Below, piece after piece: positions 52,296-60,616 of a stretch of 64,000 nucleotides of DNA. The notes below the pieces were generated by a model that did not search any database, had not been told where the DNA came from, and was given only the letters and a program-made list of their open reading frames with translations. The stretch lies in NCBI RefSeq assembly GCF_018494035.1, contig NZ_JABBFO010000003.1, positions 161,687 to 225,686 on the forward strand. Direction: 5' to 3'. Source of the DNA: Rosenbergiella australiborealis. GTDB lineage: Bacteria; Pseudomonadota; Gammaproteobacteria; Enterobacterales; Enterobacteriaceae. Position 1 is the stretch's first letter. Every line of letters begins with the position of its first letter. The position numbers and the translations under genes are program-made.

Positions 52296-52660
52296 TCTAA
52301 TCTTCTTGTCACGCTGATTAGGGTGTTGAGCCCCTAAAAGTGATCGGAAAGCATCCAGCAGTGATTACACCGCCTCCGAGTCGATTAGCCTATGTGATAA
52401 ATAGCTTCTTATAAACAATAAGTGTGTAGAGATGACTCTACAGGTCCAAGGTTATGCCGATTGCTGATAATTGCGGGTAGGTTTTATGTGATTGACCTAA
52501 AATATTACTAATGAATAGTTAAAAATTAATAATGTATTAATTGGCAATTAAGGCACTCAGGATTACTATCTGTCGTGTCGGTTGTCTGACAGCAGGCCAG
52601 TATTCTTAATGGCTTTCTTTTAACTCAAGCCTTTTTAGGTTTTAACATTAGTAGGTCATT
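52296..52660 (+). other. Promoter region of the formate/nitrite channel gene
   Basis: 365 bp without a gene, AT-rich near the right end. A perfect 15-bp palindrome, ttaattg-g-caattaa (52537-52551), lies 110 bp before the start codon and is a candidate operator. No clear FNR box was found. Confidence 0.5.
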
Positions 52661-53449
52661 ATGTCATTGAGCACACCCAAAGAAGTCGCAGCGCTCGCTG
52701 TGCAGTCTGGCGTGAGTAAAAGTCACGCCTCGATAAGTCATTTACTCGTTTTAGGCTTTTTAGGTGGAGCATTTATTGCTATCGGTTTTCTGTTAGATCT
52801 CCATGTTGTCGCTCAATTACCGGCCGAATGGGGCTCTTTTGGTGGCTTGCTTGGGGCAATGGTCTTTCCCTTAGGACTGATTCTTACGGTACTGGCAGGG
52901 GCTGAATTACTGACCGGCAATATGATGGTGATGTCGATTGCTCTATTATCGAAAAAAATCAGTACCGCTGCGCTGCTGCGTAACTGGTTTTGGGTTACGC
53001 TCGCAAACTTTATCGGCAGCCTAGCCGTAGCTTGGTTTTTTGGCCATGTGCTGGGTATGACCGAAGGCGTTTTCTTAAAGAAAACCTTAGCGGTAGCGGC
53101 GGCAAAGACCAGTGCACCGTTTGCTCAAGCCTTTATCTCAGGCATCGGTTGTAACTGGTTGGTGTGTTTAGCGGTTTGGTTAGGACTGGCAGGCAAAGAT
53201 GCGGCCGGAAAAATTATCGGTATCTGGTTCCCAGTTATGGCATTTGTGGCGATTGGTTTTCAGCACGTGGTCGCGAATATGTTTATTATCCCGGCGGCAA
53301 TTTTTGCTGGTCAGGGTAACTGGGGGGATTATTTAGCCAATTTTGTCCCGGTATTTTTAGGTAACGCAGTAGGAGGCGGGATTTTTGTCGGCCTTATTTA
53401 CTTCCTTGCTTACCGACCGGACAACACTTTAAATGGTGATGTTTGCTAA
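52661..53449 (+). CDS. Formate/nitrite transporter (FNT) family channel
   Basis: 262 residues, six predicted membrane segments, the aquaporin-like FNT fold that forms a pentamer. Family signatures are LTGNMMVMSIALLSKK, SGIGCNWLVCLAVWL near residue 162, and GFQHVVANMFIIPAA with the central histidine near 206. The substrate (formate, nitrite, hydrosulfide or acetate) is not decided by sequence; neither pfl nor nir genes are adjacent, so neither FocA nor NirC can be inferred by context. It has its own terminator. Confidence 0.9.
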   Translation: MSLSTPKEVAALAVQSGVSKSHASISHLLVLGFLGGAFIAIGFLLDLHVVAQLPAEWGSFGGLLGAMVFPLGLILTVLAGAELLTGNMMVMSIALLSKKISTAALLRNWFWVTLANFIGSLAVAWFFGHVLGMTEGVFLKKTLAVAAAKTSAPFAQAFISGIGCNWLVCLAVWLGLAGKDAAGKIIGIWFPVMAFVAIGFQHVVANMFIIPAAIFAGQGNWGDYLANFVPVFLGNAVGGGIFVGLIYFLAYRPDNTLNGDVC

Positions 53450-53467
53450 ATCAGTTCGATTCCCCGG

Positions 53468-53508
53468 ATAACGGCCGCTACCTTCTCAGGTACGGCCGTT
53501 ATTGTTTT
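53468..53508 (+). terminator. Hairpin terminator after the FNT gene
   Basis: ataacggccg-c-tacc pairs with ggta-cggccgttat around ttctca, followed by tgttttgt. A long stem with a broken T-run. Confidence 0.75.
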
Positions 53509-53516
53509 GTCTATAG

Positions 53517-53595
53517 AGCTGCGTTGAAGAGTCGATGGTTTAAAGGGAACTCAGCTCGGATGATACGATCTGAGCCATCGGCAAACATCACAAAC
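53517..53595 (+). repeat. Direct repeat, left copy, flanking the PRTase/SLOG cassette
   Basis: 79 bp aligned without gaps to 55041-55119, with 62 identities (78%). The last 32 bases match 29 of 32. It lies immediately after the FNT terminator and 48 bases before the stop codon of the SLOG-like gene. Read on the minus strand, both copies give a 25-codon frame (MF-D-SDR...RLF-AA) ending in TAG at the same position, so they may be diverged copies of a gene end. Confidence 0.8.
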
Positions 53596-53642
53596 TACTC
53601 ATTTCTTTTTATTTATCGTTTACTTTTATTAAAACAAGAAAA

Positions 53643-54200
53643 TCAAATGAGAGCCATTTGCTGATGCTTAAGAAGAGACAACTTTTCGGACAGCTTTATT
53701 TTTTCTTCAACTTTTTGGAGTGAAGTTGCTGACATATAGTTAATCAGATTATCCACATCTTTAGGCTCTTTAATAATGACAAATTCCTTTGTCTTATTGA
53801 TGAACACCACTGAGTTTTTCTTTCGGGATAAAAGTTCAATGACGTTGCTTAACGTTCCTGGACTTTTAGTGTCCCACACCATAAGCCCATAATCTGCAGC
53901 TTCAGCCATCTTAATATCTTTTGCCGTAAAGAATGCACGAGTTCCGGGTGCGTGGGGTGTTTGTACCACGTTCACAGGCCACGAACCAAGATTGTTACGT
54001 GGTTTGGGTGAACTGCTAAACACCGTCGTTGCATTGCATCCCATATCTACCAGTTCTTGCTGAACCGAAGAATCAACGCCTGAGGCATCACCGACGATAA
54101 TGTTAAAATTCTGGTCAACAATTTTTTTCAATCGCTCAACGATAAGCTGATCAAGTTTCTTTATGGTTATCGAGCCAGCAACGAAAACTGTTGTCGTCAT
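53643..54200 (-). CDS. SLOG/DprA-like predicted nucleotide-binding protein
   Basis: 185 residues from the ATG at 54200, which has ggag 6 bases upstream; a TTG at 54212 is less likely. A Rossmann-like start, TTTVFVAGSITIKKLDQ, is followed by IIVGDASGVDSSVQQEL near residue 38 and by DTKSPGTLSNVIELL near 115. These correspond in position to the SGxAxGID and SGTxxT phosphate-binding turns of DprA/LOG (SLOG) proteins, and PRNNLGSWPV is distinctive. SLOG proteins bind or cleave nucleotides and occur in defence and signalling loci. It follows the phosphoribosyltransferase gene by 2 bases, so the two act together. The assignment rests on motif layout only. Confidence 0.6.
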   Translation of the reverse strand: MTTTVFVAGSITIKKLDQLIVERLKKIVDQNFNIIVGDASGVDSSVQQELVDMGCNATTVFSSSPKPRNNLGSWPVNVVQTPHAPGTRAFFTAKDIKMAEAADYGLMVWDTKSPGTLSNVIELLSRKKNSVVFINKTKEFVIIKEPKDVDNLINYMSATSLQKVEEKIKLSEKLSLLKHQQMALI

Positions 54201-54202
54201 GA

Positions 54203-54790
54203 TTATCTCCAAGTCAGCACCGCTACATAGATTTTGTTGATTTTAGTATAACCTCGCAGGGCAGTTACCGCAGCTTCCATTGAAACGCCTGTATGGTAGA
54301 GATCGTCTATGATGAGCGCATTATACTTCCCACTGCTTGATATAAGATCCTGATAGGAAAACATATTGGCTACAGCGGTTTCTTTTTCAGCTTTGGTTTC
54401 CAGATCTTTTAGGGGCGTTCCGCCCGCCTTCTTAAGAAGTATGCCGTCAAAGCATCTCATTCCTCCACCCATTTTTATGGCAAGCGCAGAGGCTACCGCT
54501 GTAACGGGCTGTCTAGTTCTAGGTTCGGTCGCGGGCATAGGTATAATTAGCTGAATGTCCGTAAACAAAGGGACCGCATAGCGCAACAGGCACTCAGCCA
54601 ACGAATCAACTTGGTTCCAGTCTCCCTGATATTTGAGTTGATATACGGCTTCACCTACTTCTGTACGCTCATTATGGAACTGTGGACGTCCATTATCATT
54701 ATCATATAAATATGTGCTTTTTTTCATATGCTTATCCATTGCATATCCCGCATCCCAGTTGCCGGAAATTTGTTTGATATTTACATCCAT
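54203..54790 (-). CDS. ComF-like phosphoribosyltransferase
   Basis: 195 residues. The type I PRTase PRPP loop ALIIDDLYHTGVSMEAAV lies near residues 158-175, with two acidic residues, a threonine-glycine turn and a following helix. The pyrophosphate-loop region IIPMPATEPRTRQP near 83-96 and LLKKAGGTPLKDLETKAEK resemble ComF proteins. The N-terminal segment WDAGYAMDKHMKKSTYLYDND...GRPQFHNERTEVGEAVYQLKY is a conserved-looking extension in place of the ComF zinc ribbon. The ATG at 54790 has an aaggga ribosome site. It is the first gene of the two-gene operon with the SLOG-like protein. Substrate unknown. Confidence 0.75.
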   Translation of the reverse strand: MDVNIKQISGNWDAGYAMDKHMKKSTYLYDNDNGRPQFHNERTEVGEAVYQLKYQGDWNQVDSLAECLLRYAVPLFTDIQLIIPMPATEPRTRQPVTAVASALAIKMGGGMRCFDGILLKKAGGTPLKDLETKAEKETAVANMFSYQDLISSSGKYNALIIDDLYHTGVSMEAAVTALRGYTKINKIYVAVLTWR

Positions 54791-55040
54791 ACGTCATCCC
54801 TTATTGTAAATATAGAGTAAGAAGTCAATATACAATGATCAGTATCCCGCTGAAAGATTGAGCGTAACTATGGATCTATCAAAAAGCGTTGATGTGTAAT
54901 GCTTATATATTAACTATTCCGCAGTTTTGGTATTTTTTCTGGGTGTAGGGGCGGGCAGGATGGGTTTTTTACCGAATCTGAGTGAGCTGCAAAGGAAAAT
55001 CGACTCGCGGTATTTTCTAAGCAAAGTACAATCGCTAAAT

Positions 55041-55119
55041 AGCTGCATGGAATAGTCGATTACTTGAAGGCAACTTAGCCCAGTTTGTACGATCTGACCA
55101 ATCGCCAAACATCACAAAC
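55041..55119 (+). repeat. Direct repeat, right copy, flanking the PRTase/SLOG cassette
   Basis: Pairs with 53517-53595 at a constant offset of 1524 bp. Similarity stops sharply at 55119. Unlike the left copy, the plus-strand frame from 55042 stays open to a stop at 55192 (ending FKRRLMQNYQ), and the minus-strand frame continues upstream into NPVWFVMFGDWSDR, so this copy may be the more complete remnant. Confidence 0.8.
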
Positions 55120-55782
55120 CAAACCGGATTGAGCGGTGCCGATCATAACACCCTGCGCCGTTTCAAACGACGTCTGATGCAGAACTATCAGTAACCGGTG
55201 ATAAATATTATGCCTGCAGGCTTACAGCTATGCTGATGCTGCATCGAAGTGACAGTGTCAACGATACCGTCAGAATACTCTGCTGTGCCTGTTAATCCGT
55301 CGCTATCCTTTTGAGCATATCTACATGTTATTAGTGAGCGTGTAAAAAATAGCACTCACACTGGAGTAGAAAATTTATGACAATAAAAATCAATGAGATA
55401 GCAGGATTCTGTGGTGCAGAGCATCCGGTCTTTTATGAAGATAAAAGGGATATTCACCTCAACCCTAAAATTGGTGCAGACGGGTAGTTCCGCGGCCAAC
55501 AACCGCACAGAATGAAAAATATTATCGAGTCGTAGCGCTGCACAGTGTACGGGTAGCGTCAGTGACATTGTGGTGGTGGCAGTAAGCGTCGGGCACCGTT
55601 CATCGGGCCGCTGAAGCGGCTTAAAGCGACGTGCCGGTGGGTAAAAGCCCTCATACTGAGCATTGATAATGCCATCACCCCCCAAGCGTGAAACACAGTG
55701 CTGCCTAAAAGGTCACCCGGCGTTCAGCGTGATTTGGTCTCTCCACTGTGGGTTAACGTTGTTGAGCGCCTGCGCCAGGTCT
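55120..55782 (+). other. Gene-poor stretch between the cassette and the PTS genes
   Basis: Contains a short ORF at 55377-55487 (36 codons, MTIKINEIAGFCGAEHPVFY onward) with ggag 10 bases upstream. The frame continues past its stop for another 15 codons, as in a decayed gene. I recognise no domain. The remainder has GC-richer patches (55540-55660) and many stops. It looks like debris from past insertions. Confidence 0.4.
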
Positions 55783-56136
55783 TTACGACACAATAACTCG
55801 CGTTTTCTCTGGTGCGTAAAGCAGTTTGCGTACCGCATTAACGACCTTCGTCGGATCGCTAAGAAAAAGGGTGGTGCGTGAGGTAACACAACGACTCTGA
55901 CCAAAACGTTCAGCGCCATTCAATTCGATGTCAGTGATAAGCAGCACCACTTCTGCATGGCGAATCCGTTGATCAGTCAGGGGATTATCAATACCCAGTG
56001 CGCCTTGTGTTTCAATCTGAATTGACCAGTTTTCCTGCTGGCAAATTTTTTCTAACCGTTCGGCAGCCATATAGGTATGGGCAACGCCACTGACACAGGC
56101 GGTCACCGCGACTAAATTCCGTTCAGTGCTAGACAT
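55783..56136 (-). CDS. frwD: PTS fructose-type EIIB component (second copy, FrwD-like)
   Basis: 117 residues from the ATG at 56136 (ggag just upstream; a TTG at 56148 is an alternative). The phosphocysteine is C14 in VTACVSGVAHTYMAAERLE, the fructose-family IIB signature. It accepts phosphate from a IIA domain and passes it to sugar. It is related to, but clearly different from, the neighbouring IIB, and has a divergent C-terminal third with extra charged residues. In E. coli the frw cluster also has two IIB genes, so FrwD is the likely counterpart. Confidence 0.75.
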   Translation of the reverse strand: MSSTERNLVAVTACVSGVAHTYMAAERLEKICQQENWSIQIETQGALGIDNPLTDQRIRHAEVVLLITDIELNGAERFGQSRCVTSRTTLFLSDPTKVVNAVRKLLYAPEKTRVIVS

Positions 56137-56238
56137 AATGTTCTCCAATCCCCGCGAGGGTTGACCACAATAACCGATTGCACGCAGTTGGGGGGCAAAC
56201 TCATACCTAGGCTTGTCAGCCTCCCCAATCAGTGTGGA

Positions 56239-56553
56239 TCATTGTGTTAGGTGAGTCTCAATCTTATTCATAATAGCCTCTGCACGTTTCACCGCATCGC
56301 TGATATTCACGCGAACAATTGTTTTACCGCTAAACCGTTCCTCATGTTGGATTCCGATATCTTTAGTTAAGATCACCATATCCGCATCACGAACATCATC
56401 GGCATTCAGCACATTTTCCTGTCCGAGTGATCCTTGCGTTTCAACTTTAACCTGCCAGCCACGAGCTTTAGCCGCTTGTTCTAAGGCTTCCGCAGCCATG
56501 TAGGTGTGTGCAACCCCTGAAGGGCAAGCGGTTACCGCGATTATTTTTGTCAT
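56239..56553 (-). CDS. frwB: PTS fructose-type EIIB component (FrwB-like)
   Basis: 104 residues starting at the ATG at 56553, which has gagga upstream; a 28-codon upstream extension overlaps frwC and is rejected. The phosphocysteine is C10 in VTACPSGVAHTYMAAEALE. The standard IIB fructose fold continues with VETQGSLGQENVL and DMVILTKDIGI. It lies 10 bp after the IIC gene and 102 bp before the second IIB gene, in one transcription unit. Confidence 0.88.
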   Translation of the reverse strand: MTKIIAVTACPSGVAHTYMAAEALEQAAKARGWQVKVETQGSLGQENVLNADDVRDADMVILTKDIGIQHEERFSGKTIVRVNISDAVKRAEAIMNKIETHLTQ

Positions 56554-56563
56554 TATTGATTCC

Positions 56564-57646
56564 TCATGAGTGTATTTCAAAGTCAAGGTCCAACTCGTCT
56601 TCCGCTTTCGGCGTCGCAGAGTCGGTCTTTCGGCCAATACTTTTCAATAAATTAACGCTAATTGCCGTCACGATCATGCCGGTGAGAATCGCCAACAAGA
56701 AACCGAATTTTCCGTTAACTACGGGAAGAACAATCAATCCGCCCCAGCCTGCATAACATTCCGCACCGGTGATTGCCGCGACGACTGCACCAGAGGCGGA
56801 ACCGAGCATAATGGAGGGAATTACCCTTAAAGGATCACTGGCAGCGAAGGGTATTGCGCCTTCTGTTACCCCGACACAGCCCATTACTAGAGCAGCCTTA
56901 CCAGCTTCCCGGTCCTCGGCTGAGAAGTGACGACGATTGATGAGCGTGGCTAGCCCGAGCCCGAGAGGGGGAACACAAATACTTACGGAGGCAATGGCCA
57001 CAACGTGATAGACGCCCTGTGCGACGCAGATCAACATGAAGGCATAGGCGACTTTATTGATGGGGCCACCCATATCAAAAGCCATCATCATGCCCATAAT
57101 AATGGCGAGAAATATAATACTGCCTTGTTGCATTCCCTGTAGCCATAGGGTCAAACTTTTGGTGAGTAATCCAATGGGTTCACCTAGCCCCCACATCATA
57201 ATCCCTGCGGTGATAAGTGTGCCGAATACTGGGATAATAAAGATGGGCATCACCGAGCGGAGCACTTTATGGACGGGTATTTTTTTGAGATAAAACACCA
57301 CAATGCCGCCGATAATACCGGCCAGTAATGCGCCGAAGAATCCTGCGCCGAAGCCGTTACCCACCCAAGCACCGATCGCGCAAGGAGCCAGTGCCGAACG
57401 TTCTGAAATAGAATAACCAATATAGGCGGCAAGGAACGGTACCATTAACGTTAAGCCAGCAACGCCAATATCGAACAGTTTTTTCAGATTGGCAGCGGTA
57501 TCTGGATTTGGCACGCCCCCTTTTCCATATAACATCACCGAAACTGCCAGCAAAATCCCGCCGGAGACGACAAATGGGATCATATAGGAGACACCGGTCA
57601 TCAGGTGTTGCCGAATATTTTTTAGTATTAGTGCGATGTCGCTCAT
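56564..57646 (-). CDS. frwC: PTS fructose-type EIIC permease (FrwC-like)
   Basis: The sugar-translocating membrane component, 360 residues from the ATG at 57646 (gagggga ribosome site). About nine membrane segments. Family markers are HLMTGVSYMIPFVVSGGILLA at the start, GGPINKVAYAF and the conserved GVTEGAIPFAASDPLRVIP. The longer frame upstream to 57859 is not supported. Sugar specificity is unknown, as for the E. coli frw system. It is divergent from ptsA, sharing a 307-bp control region. Confidence 0.9.
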   Translation of the reverse strand: MSDIALILKNIRQHLMTGVSYMIPFVVSGGILLAVSVMLYGKGGVPNPDTAANLKKLFDIGVAGLTLMVPFLAAYIGYSISERSALAPCAIGAWVGNGFGAGFFGALLAGIIGGIVVFYLKKIPVHKVLRSVMPIFIIPVFGTLITAGIMMWGLGEPIGLLTKSLTLWLQGMQQGSIIFLAIIMGMMMAFDMGGPINKVAYAFMLICVAQGVYHVVAIASVSICVPPLGLGLATLINRRHFSAEDREAGKAALVMGCVGVTEGAIPFAASDPLRVIPSIMLGSASGAVVAAITGAECYAGWGGLIVLPVVNGKFGFLLAILTGMIVTAISVNLLKSIGRKTDSATPKAEDELDLDFEIHS

Positions 57647-57953
57647 AAGCGATTCCCCTCTAGGTAATGCCAGCGTTAAAGACTGAATAAGGCAACAATA
57701 GAGAATCCCCAACGTACCAGACAGGGGACAAAACAGGGATTTGCTGGATTTTTGTAGACTCTCCTCGGAAATGAGAGGGAATTCAAAATTAATCATAATG
57801 ATTAACAAATAAAAAACACATTTAACATGTGAGGTACATCTCGATTTGTGACACTGCATACAATTGTCCAGTATTTGGCAGCTTTGTGAGATAGCTGAGC
57901 GAGCGGGTGTTCCCTATGCTTTGCGAACTATCTGTATTTAGGGGAGAAGGGCC
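57647..57953 (+). promoter_or_regulatory. Divergent control region frwC / ptsA with palindromic site
   Basis: Holds promoters for both PTS units. A perfect 17-bp palindrome, ttaatcat-a-atgattaa (57789-57805), near the middle is a candidate operator. A partial CRP-like tgtga-n6-tctcg lies at about 57829-57844. The cognate regulator is not proven; the nearby AraC-type gene is a candidate, though AraC proteins usually bind direct repeats. Confidence 0.55.
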
Positions 57954-60455
57954 ATGACAATCAAAATTGAATTTACCTGTGTGCTATCAGAGGGAGTCCA
58001 TGCCCGTCCGGCGAGCCTGATCGAAGCTATCTGTAATCGTTTTCGCTCAGAGATACAGTGGCATAATGCGCGTAATGGACGCAGTGGGAATGCAAAAAGC
58101 GCGTTATCTCTGATAGGAACCTATACCCTTATGGGAGACTCCTGTTGTCTGGTGTTAACGGGTGATGACGAAGCGCAAGCCCATCAAGAACTCTCTGACT
58201 GGTTACAGGATGAGTTCCCGCGTTGTGATACGCCATTGAGCGCGCAGTCTTTACCCCAACAGCATCCTCTACCGGAATCGCTGCGCCGCCTCAATCCCTG
58301 TTGTGTTGCTGGCCAAGTGGTGAGCCAGGGATGCAGCAGTGGGCGCTTAATCCCGCTGGCTGCTTTTGATTTTGATAAGCCAAGCGGGTTACCTGAGAAG
58401 GGGCCGCTAGAGGTGGAACGCACCAACCTGCAGCAGGGATTAGCCAGACTTGTGAAAACCTTACAGTTACAGCGATTGGATAACGAAGAAACGGCTACAG
58501 CCGTGCTCGATGCCCACCTCTCATTGGCCAGCGATCGCTTATGGCACCAATATTTGACAGAAAGCGTTGAGCAAGGGAAAAGCTGTGCAGACGCGATTGT
58601 GCAAACTACACGTCATTTTACACAGCAATTTTCTGCTTCTGACAGTGACTACCTGCGTGAACGTGTGCTGGATATTCGTGATATCGGTTTTCGTCTATTA
58701 CAGGAAATCTATGGGGAGACCTGCTTCCCCTCGGCCGGTCAATTGACTGAACCTACCATTTGTTTATGCGAAGAGTTAACGCCGGGACAGTTTCTCGCGT
58801 TAGATAAAACACAGCTGAAAGGACTGGTGCTGCGAAGTGCGGGGACGACCTCCCATACGGTGATCCTCGCTCGTTCCTTTAATATACCTGCGCTGGTCGG
58901 GGTTGACACCGATGCGCTGGTGGAAAAATTGCATACCGAAGTGTATCTCGATGCGAATGCGGGTGTACTGATTACCGATCCGACAGAGGCGATCCACCGT
59001 TATTATCGTCAGGAAGCACGAGTCGCCGCGTTGCTCCATGAACAGCATAGTATCTGGCGAGATCGCCCGGCCTGCACGGCGGATGGTCGGCATATTGATA
59101 TTGCAGCCAATATAGCCCTACCGATCGAGGCGGCAGGAGCCTTCGATAACGGTGCTGAATCGATAGGATTATTTCGTACTGAGATGCTATATATGGATCG
59201 TCATAGCGCACCGAGTGAAAGTGAGCTCTATGCTATTTTCTGTGATGCACTGGGCCCGGCGGGTGATCGAAGCATCATCATCAGGACAATGGATATCGGT
59301 GGCGATAAACCGGTTCCTTATCTCAATATTCCCCCCGAAAATAATCCTTTCTTGGGCTATCGCGCAGTGCGGATTTACCCGGAGTATCAGGCGCTCTTTA
59401 CCACACAGTTACGGGCGATCCTTAGAGCGTCAGCACACGGCAACTTGAAAATCATGATCCCCATGATCGCTTCATTGGAAGAAATTTTATGGGTTAAAGA
59501 TAAGCTTCAGGAAGTGAAGCAGCAACTGCGTGAAGATAAAATCCCTTTCGATGAGTCCATTTCTCTGGGGATCATGCTGGAAGTCCCTTCGGTTATGTTC
59601 ATCATCGATCAGTGTTGTGAGGAGGTCGATTTTTTCAGTATCGGCAGTAACGACCTCACGCAATATCTGATGGCTGTCGACCGTGATAATACTCGGGTTG
59701 AGCATTTATATAACAGCTTGAACCCGGCATTTTTGCGCGCCCTCGATTTTGTAATTCAAGCCGTACACCGTCATGGAAAATGGATGGGTTTATGTGGTGA
59801 ACTCGGTGGTAAAACATCCGTACTACCGCTATTGGTCGGATTGGGATTGGACGAGATCAGTATGAGTGCTCCTGCGATCCCGGCAATCAAGTCGGCGCTT
59901 TCACAATTAGAGTATGAGGGCTGCCGTCAGTTGGTGAATCAGGTAATGAATTGCCGGACACCGCTGCAAGTGAGTCACCTGTTGGCACAGTTCAGAATGC
60001 GTCAACATGATGCGCCGCTGATTACCGCAGAATGTATTGCGCTGGACAGTGATTGGCAAAGTAAAGAAGAGGTGATGAAAGGGATGACTGACAATCTATT
60101 ACTGGCCGGTCGTTGTCGGCATCCACGCAATTTAGAAGCCGATTTATGGGCGCGAGAGGCGGTGTTCTCGACGGGGCTGGGATTTAGTTTTGCCATTCCC
60201 CATAGTAAATCGGAGCATATTGAACAGTCGACCATCAGTGTCGCTCGATTACGTGAACCGGTAGCCTGGGGGGAAGATCAGGCACAGTTTATCATTATGT
60301 TAACGCTAAATAAGCATGAGGCGGGAGATCAGCATATGCGTATATTTTCACGTCTTGCCCGGCGAATTATGCATAACGAGTTTCGCGATAAGCTCAACCA
60401 AGCCGAATCGGCGACTTGTATCGCTCAGCTTTTACAAGAGGAGTTGGCAGTCTGA
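57954..60455 (+). CDS. ptsA: Multiphosphoryl transfer protein HPr-EI-EIIA (PtsA/FrwA)
   Basis: A three-domain PTS protein of 833 residues, the length I recall for E. coli PtsA. Residues 1-90 are HPr-like with phospho-His16 in GVHARPAS. Residues about 120-670 are enzyme I with phospho-His301 in GTTSHTVILARS, the PEP site GLFRTEMLYMDRHSAPSE and the catalytic CGELGG. Residues about 690-833 are a fructose-type EIIA with phospho-His750 in FAIPHSKSEH. It can carry phosphate from PEP to the IIB proteins without the general PTS enzymes. The ATG at 57954 follows ggggagaagggcc. Confidence 0.95.
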   Translation: MTIKIEFTCVLSEGVHARPASLIEAICNRFRSEIQWHNARNGRSGNAKSALSLIGTYTLMGDSCCLVLTGDDEAQAHQELSDWLQDEFPRCDTPLSAQSLPQQHPLPESLRRLNPCCVAGQVVSQGCSSGRLIPLAAFDFDKPSGLPEKGPLEVERTNLQQGLARLVKTLQLQRLDNEETATAVLDAHLSLASDRLWHQYLTESVEQGKSCADAIVQTTRHFTQQFSASDSDYLRERVLDIRDIGFRLLQEIYGETCFPSAGQLTEPTICLCEELTPGQFLALDKTQLKGLVLRSAGTTSHTVILARSFNIPALVGVDTDALVEKLHTEVYLDANAGVLITDPTEAIHRYYRQEARVAALLHEQHSIWRDRPACTADGRHIDIAANIALPIEAAGAFDNGAESIGLFRTEMLYMDRHSAPSESELYAIFCDALGPAGDRSIIIRTMDIGGDKPVPYLNIPPENNPFLGYRAVRIYPEYQALFTTQLRAILRASAHGNLKIMIPMIASLEEILWVKDKLQEVKQQLREDKIPFDESISLGIMLEVPSVMFIIDQCCEEVDFFSIGSNDLTQYLMAVDRDNTRVEHLYNSLNPAFLRALDFVIQAVHRHGKWMGLCGELGGKTSVLPLLVGLGLDEISMSAPAIPAIKSALSQLEYEGCRQLVNQVMNCRTPLQVSHLLAQFRMRQHDAPLITAECIALDSDWQSKEEVMKGMTDNLLLAGRCRHPRNLEADLWAREAVFSTGLGFSFAIPHSKSEHIEQSTISVARLREPVAWGEDQAQFIIMLTLNKHEAGDQHMRIFSRLARRIMHNEFRDKLNQAESATCIAQLLQEELAV

Positions 60456-60463
60456 CTAAGAGT

Positions 60464-60499
60464 GCAGGGTAGCCGGAAGTCGGTTACCCTGCGTTTTTT
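60464..60499 (+). terminator. Intrinsic terminator of ptsA
   Basis: gcagggta-gccg pairs with cggt-taccctgc, followed by six T residues after a g. Confidence 0.88.
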
Positions 60500-60616
60500 C
60501 TACACCGAGAGAACATTCCCCCGTCTTTGCTCGCGTTCAGTGCTTTGTCCATCCTGACCCATTCTGTATTGTCTCCCTTAACGATGTGACCAACTAGTCA
60601 CTTTGTCTTTTTAGGG

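Noticed and set aside
54914-55108. 64-codon minus-strand ORF overlapping the right-hand repeat
   Set aside because: It ends in a different frame from the one shared with the left repeat, has no ribosome site, and is not conserved between the two copies.
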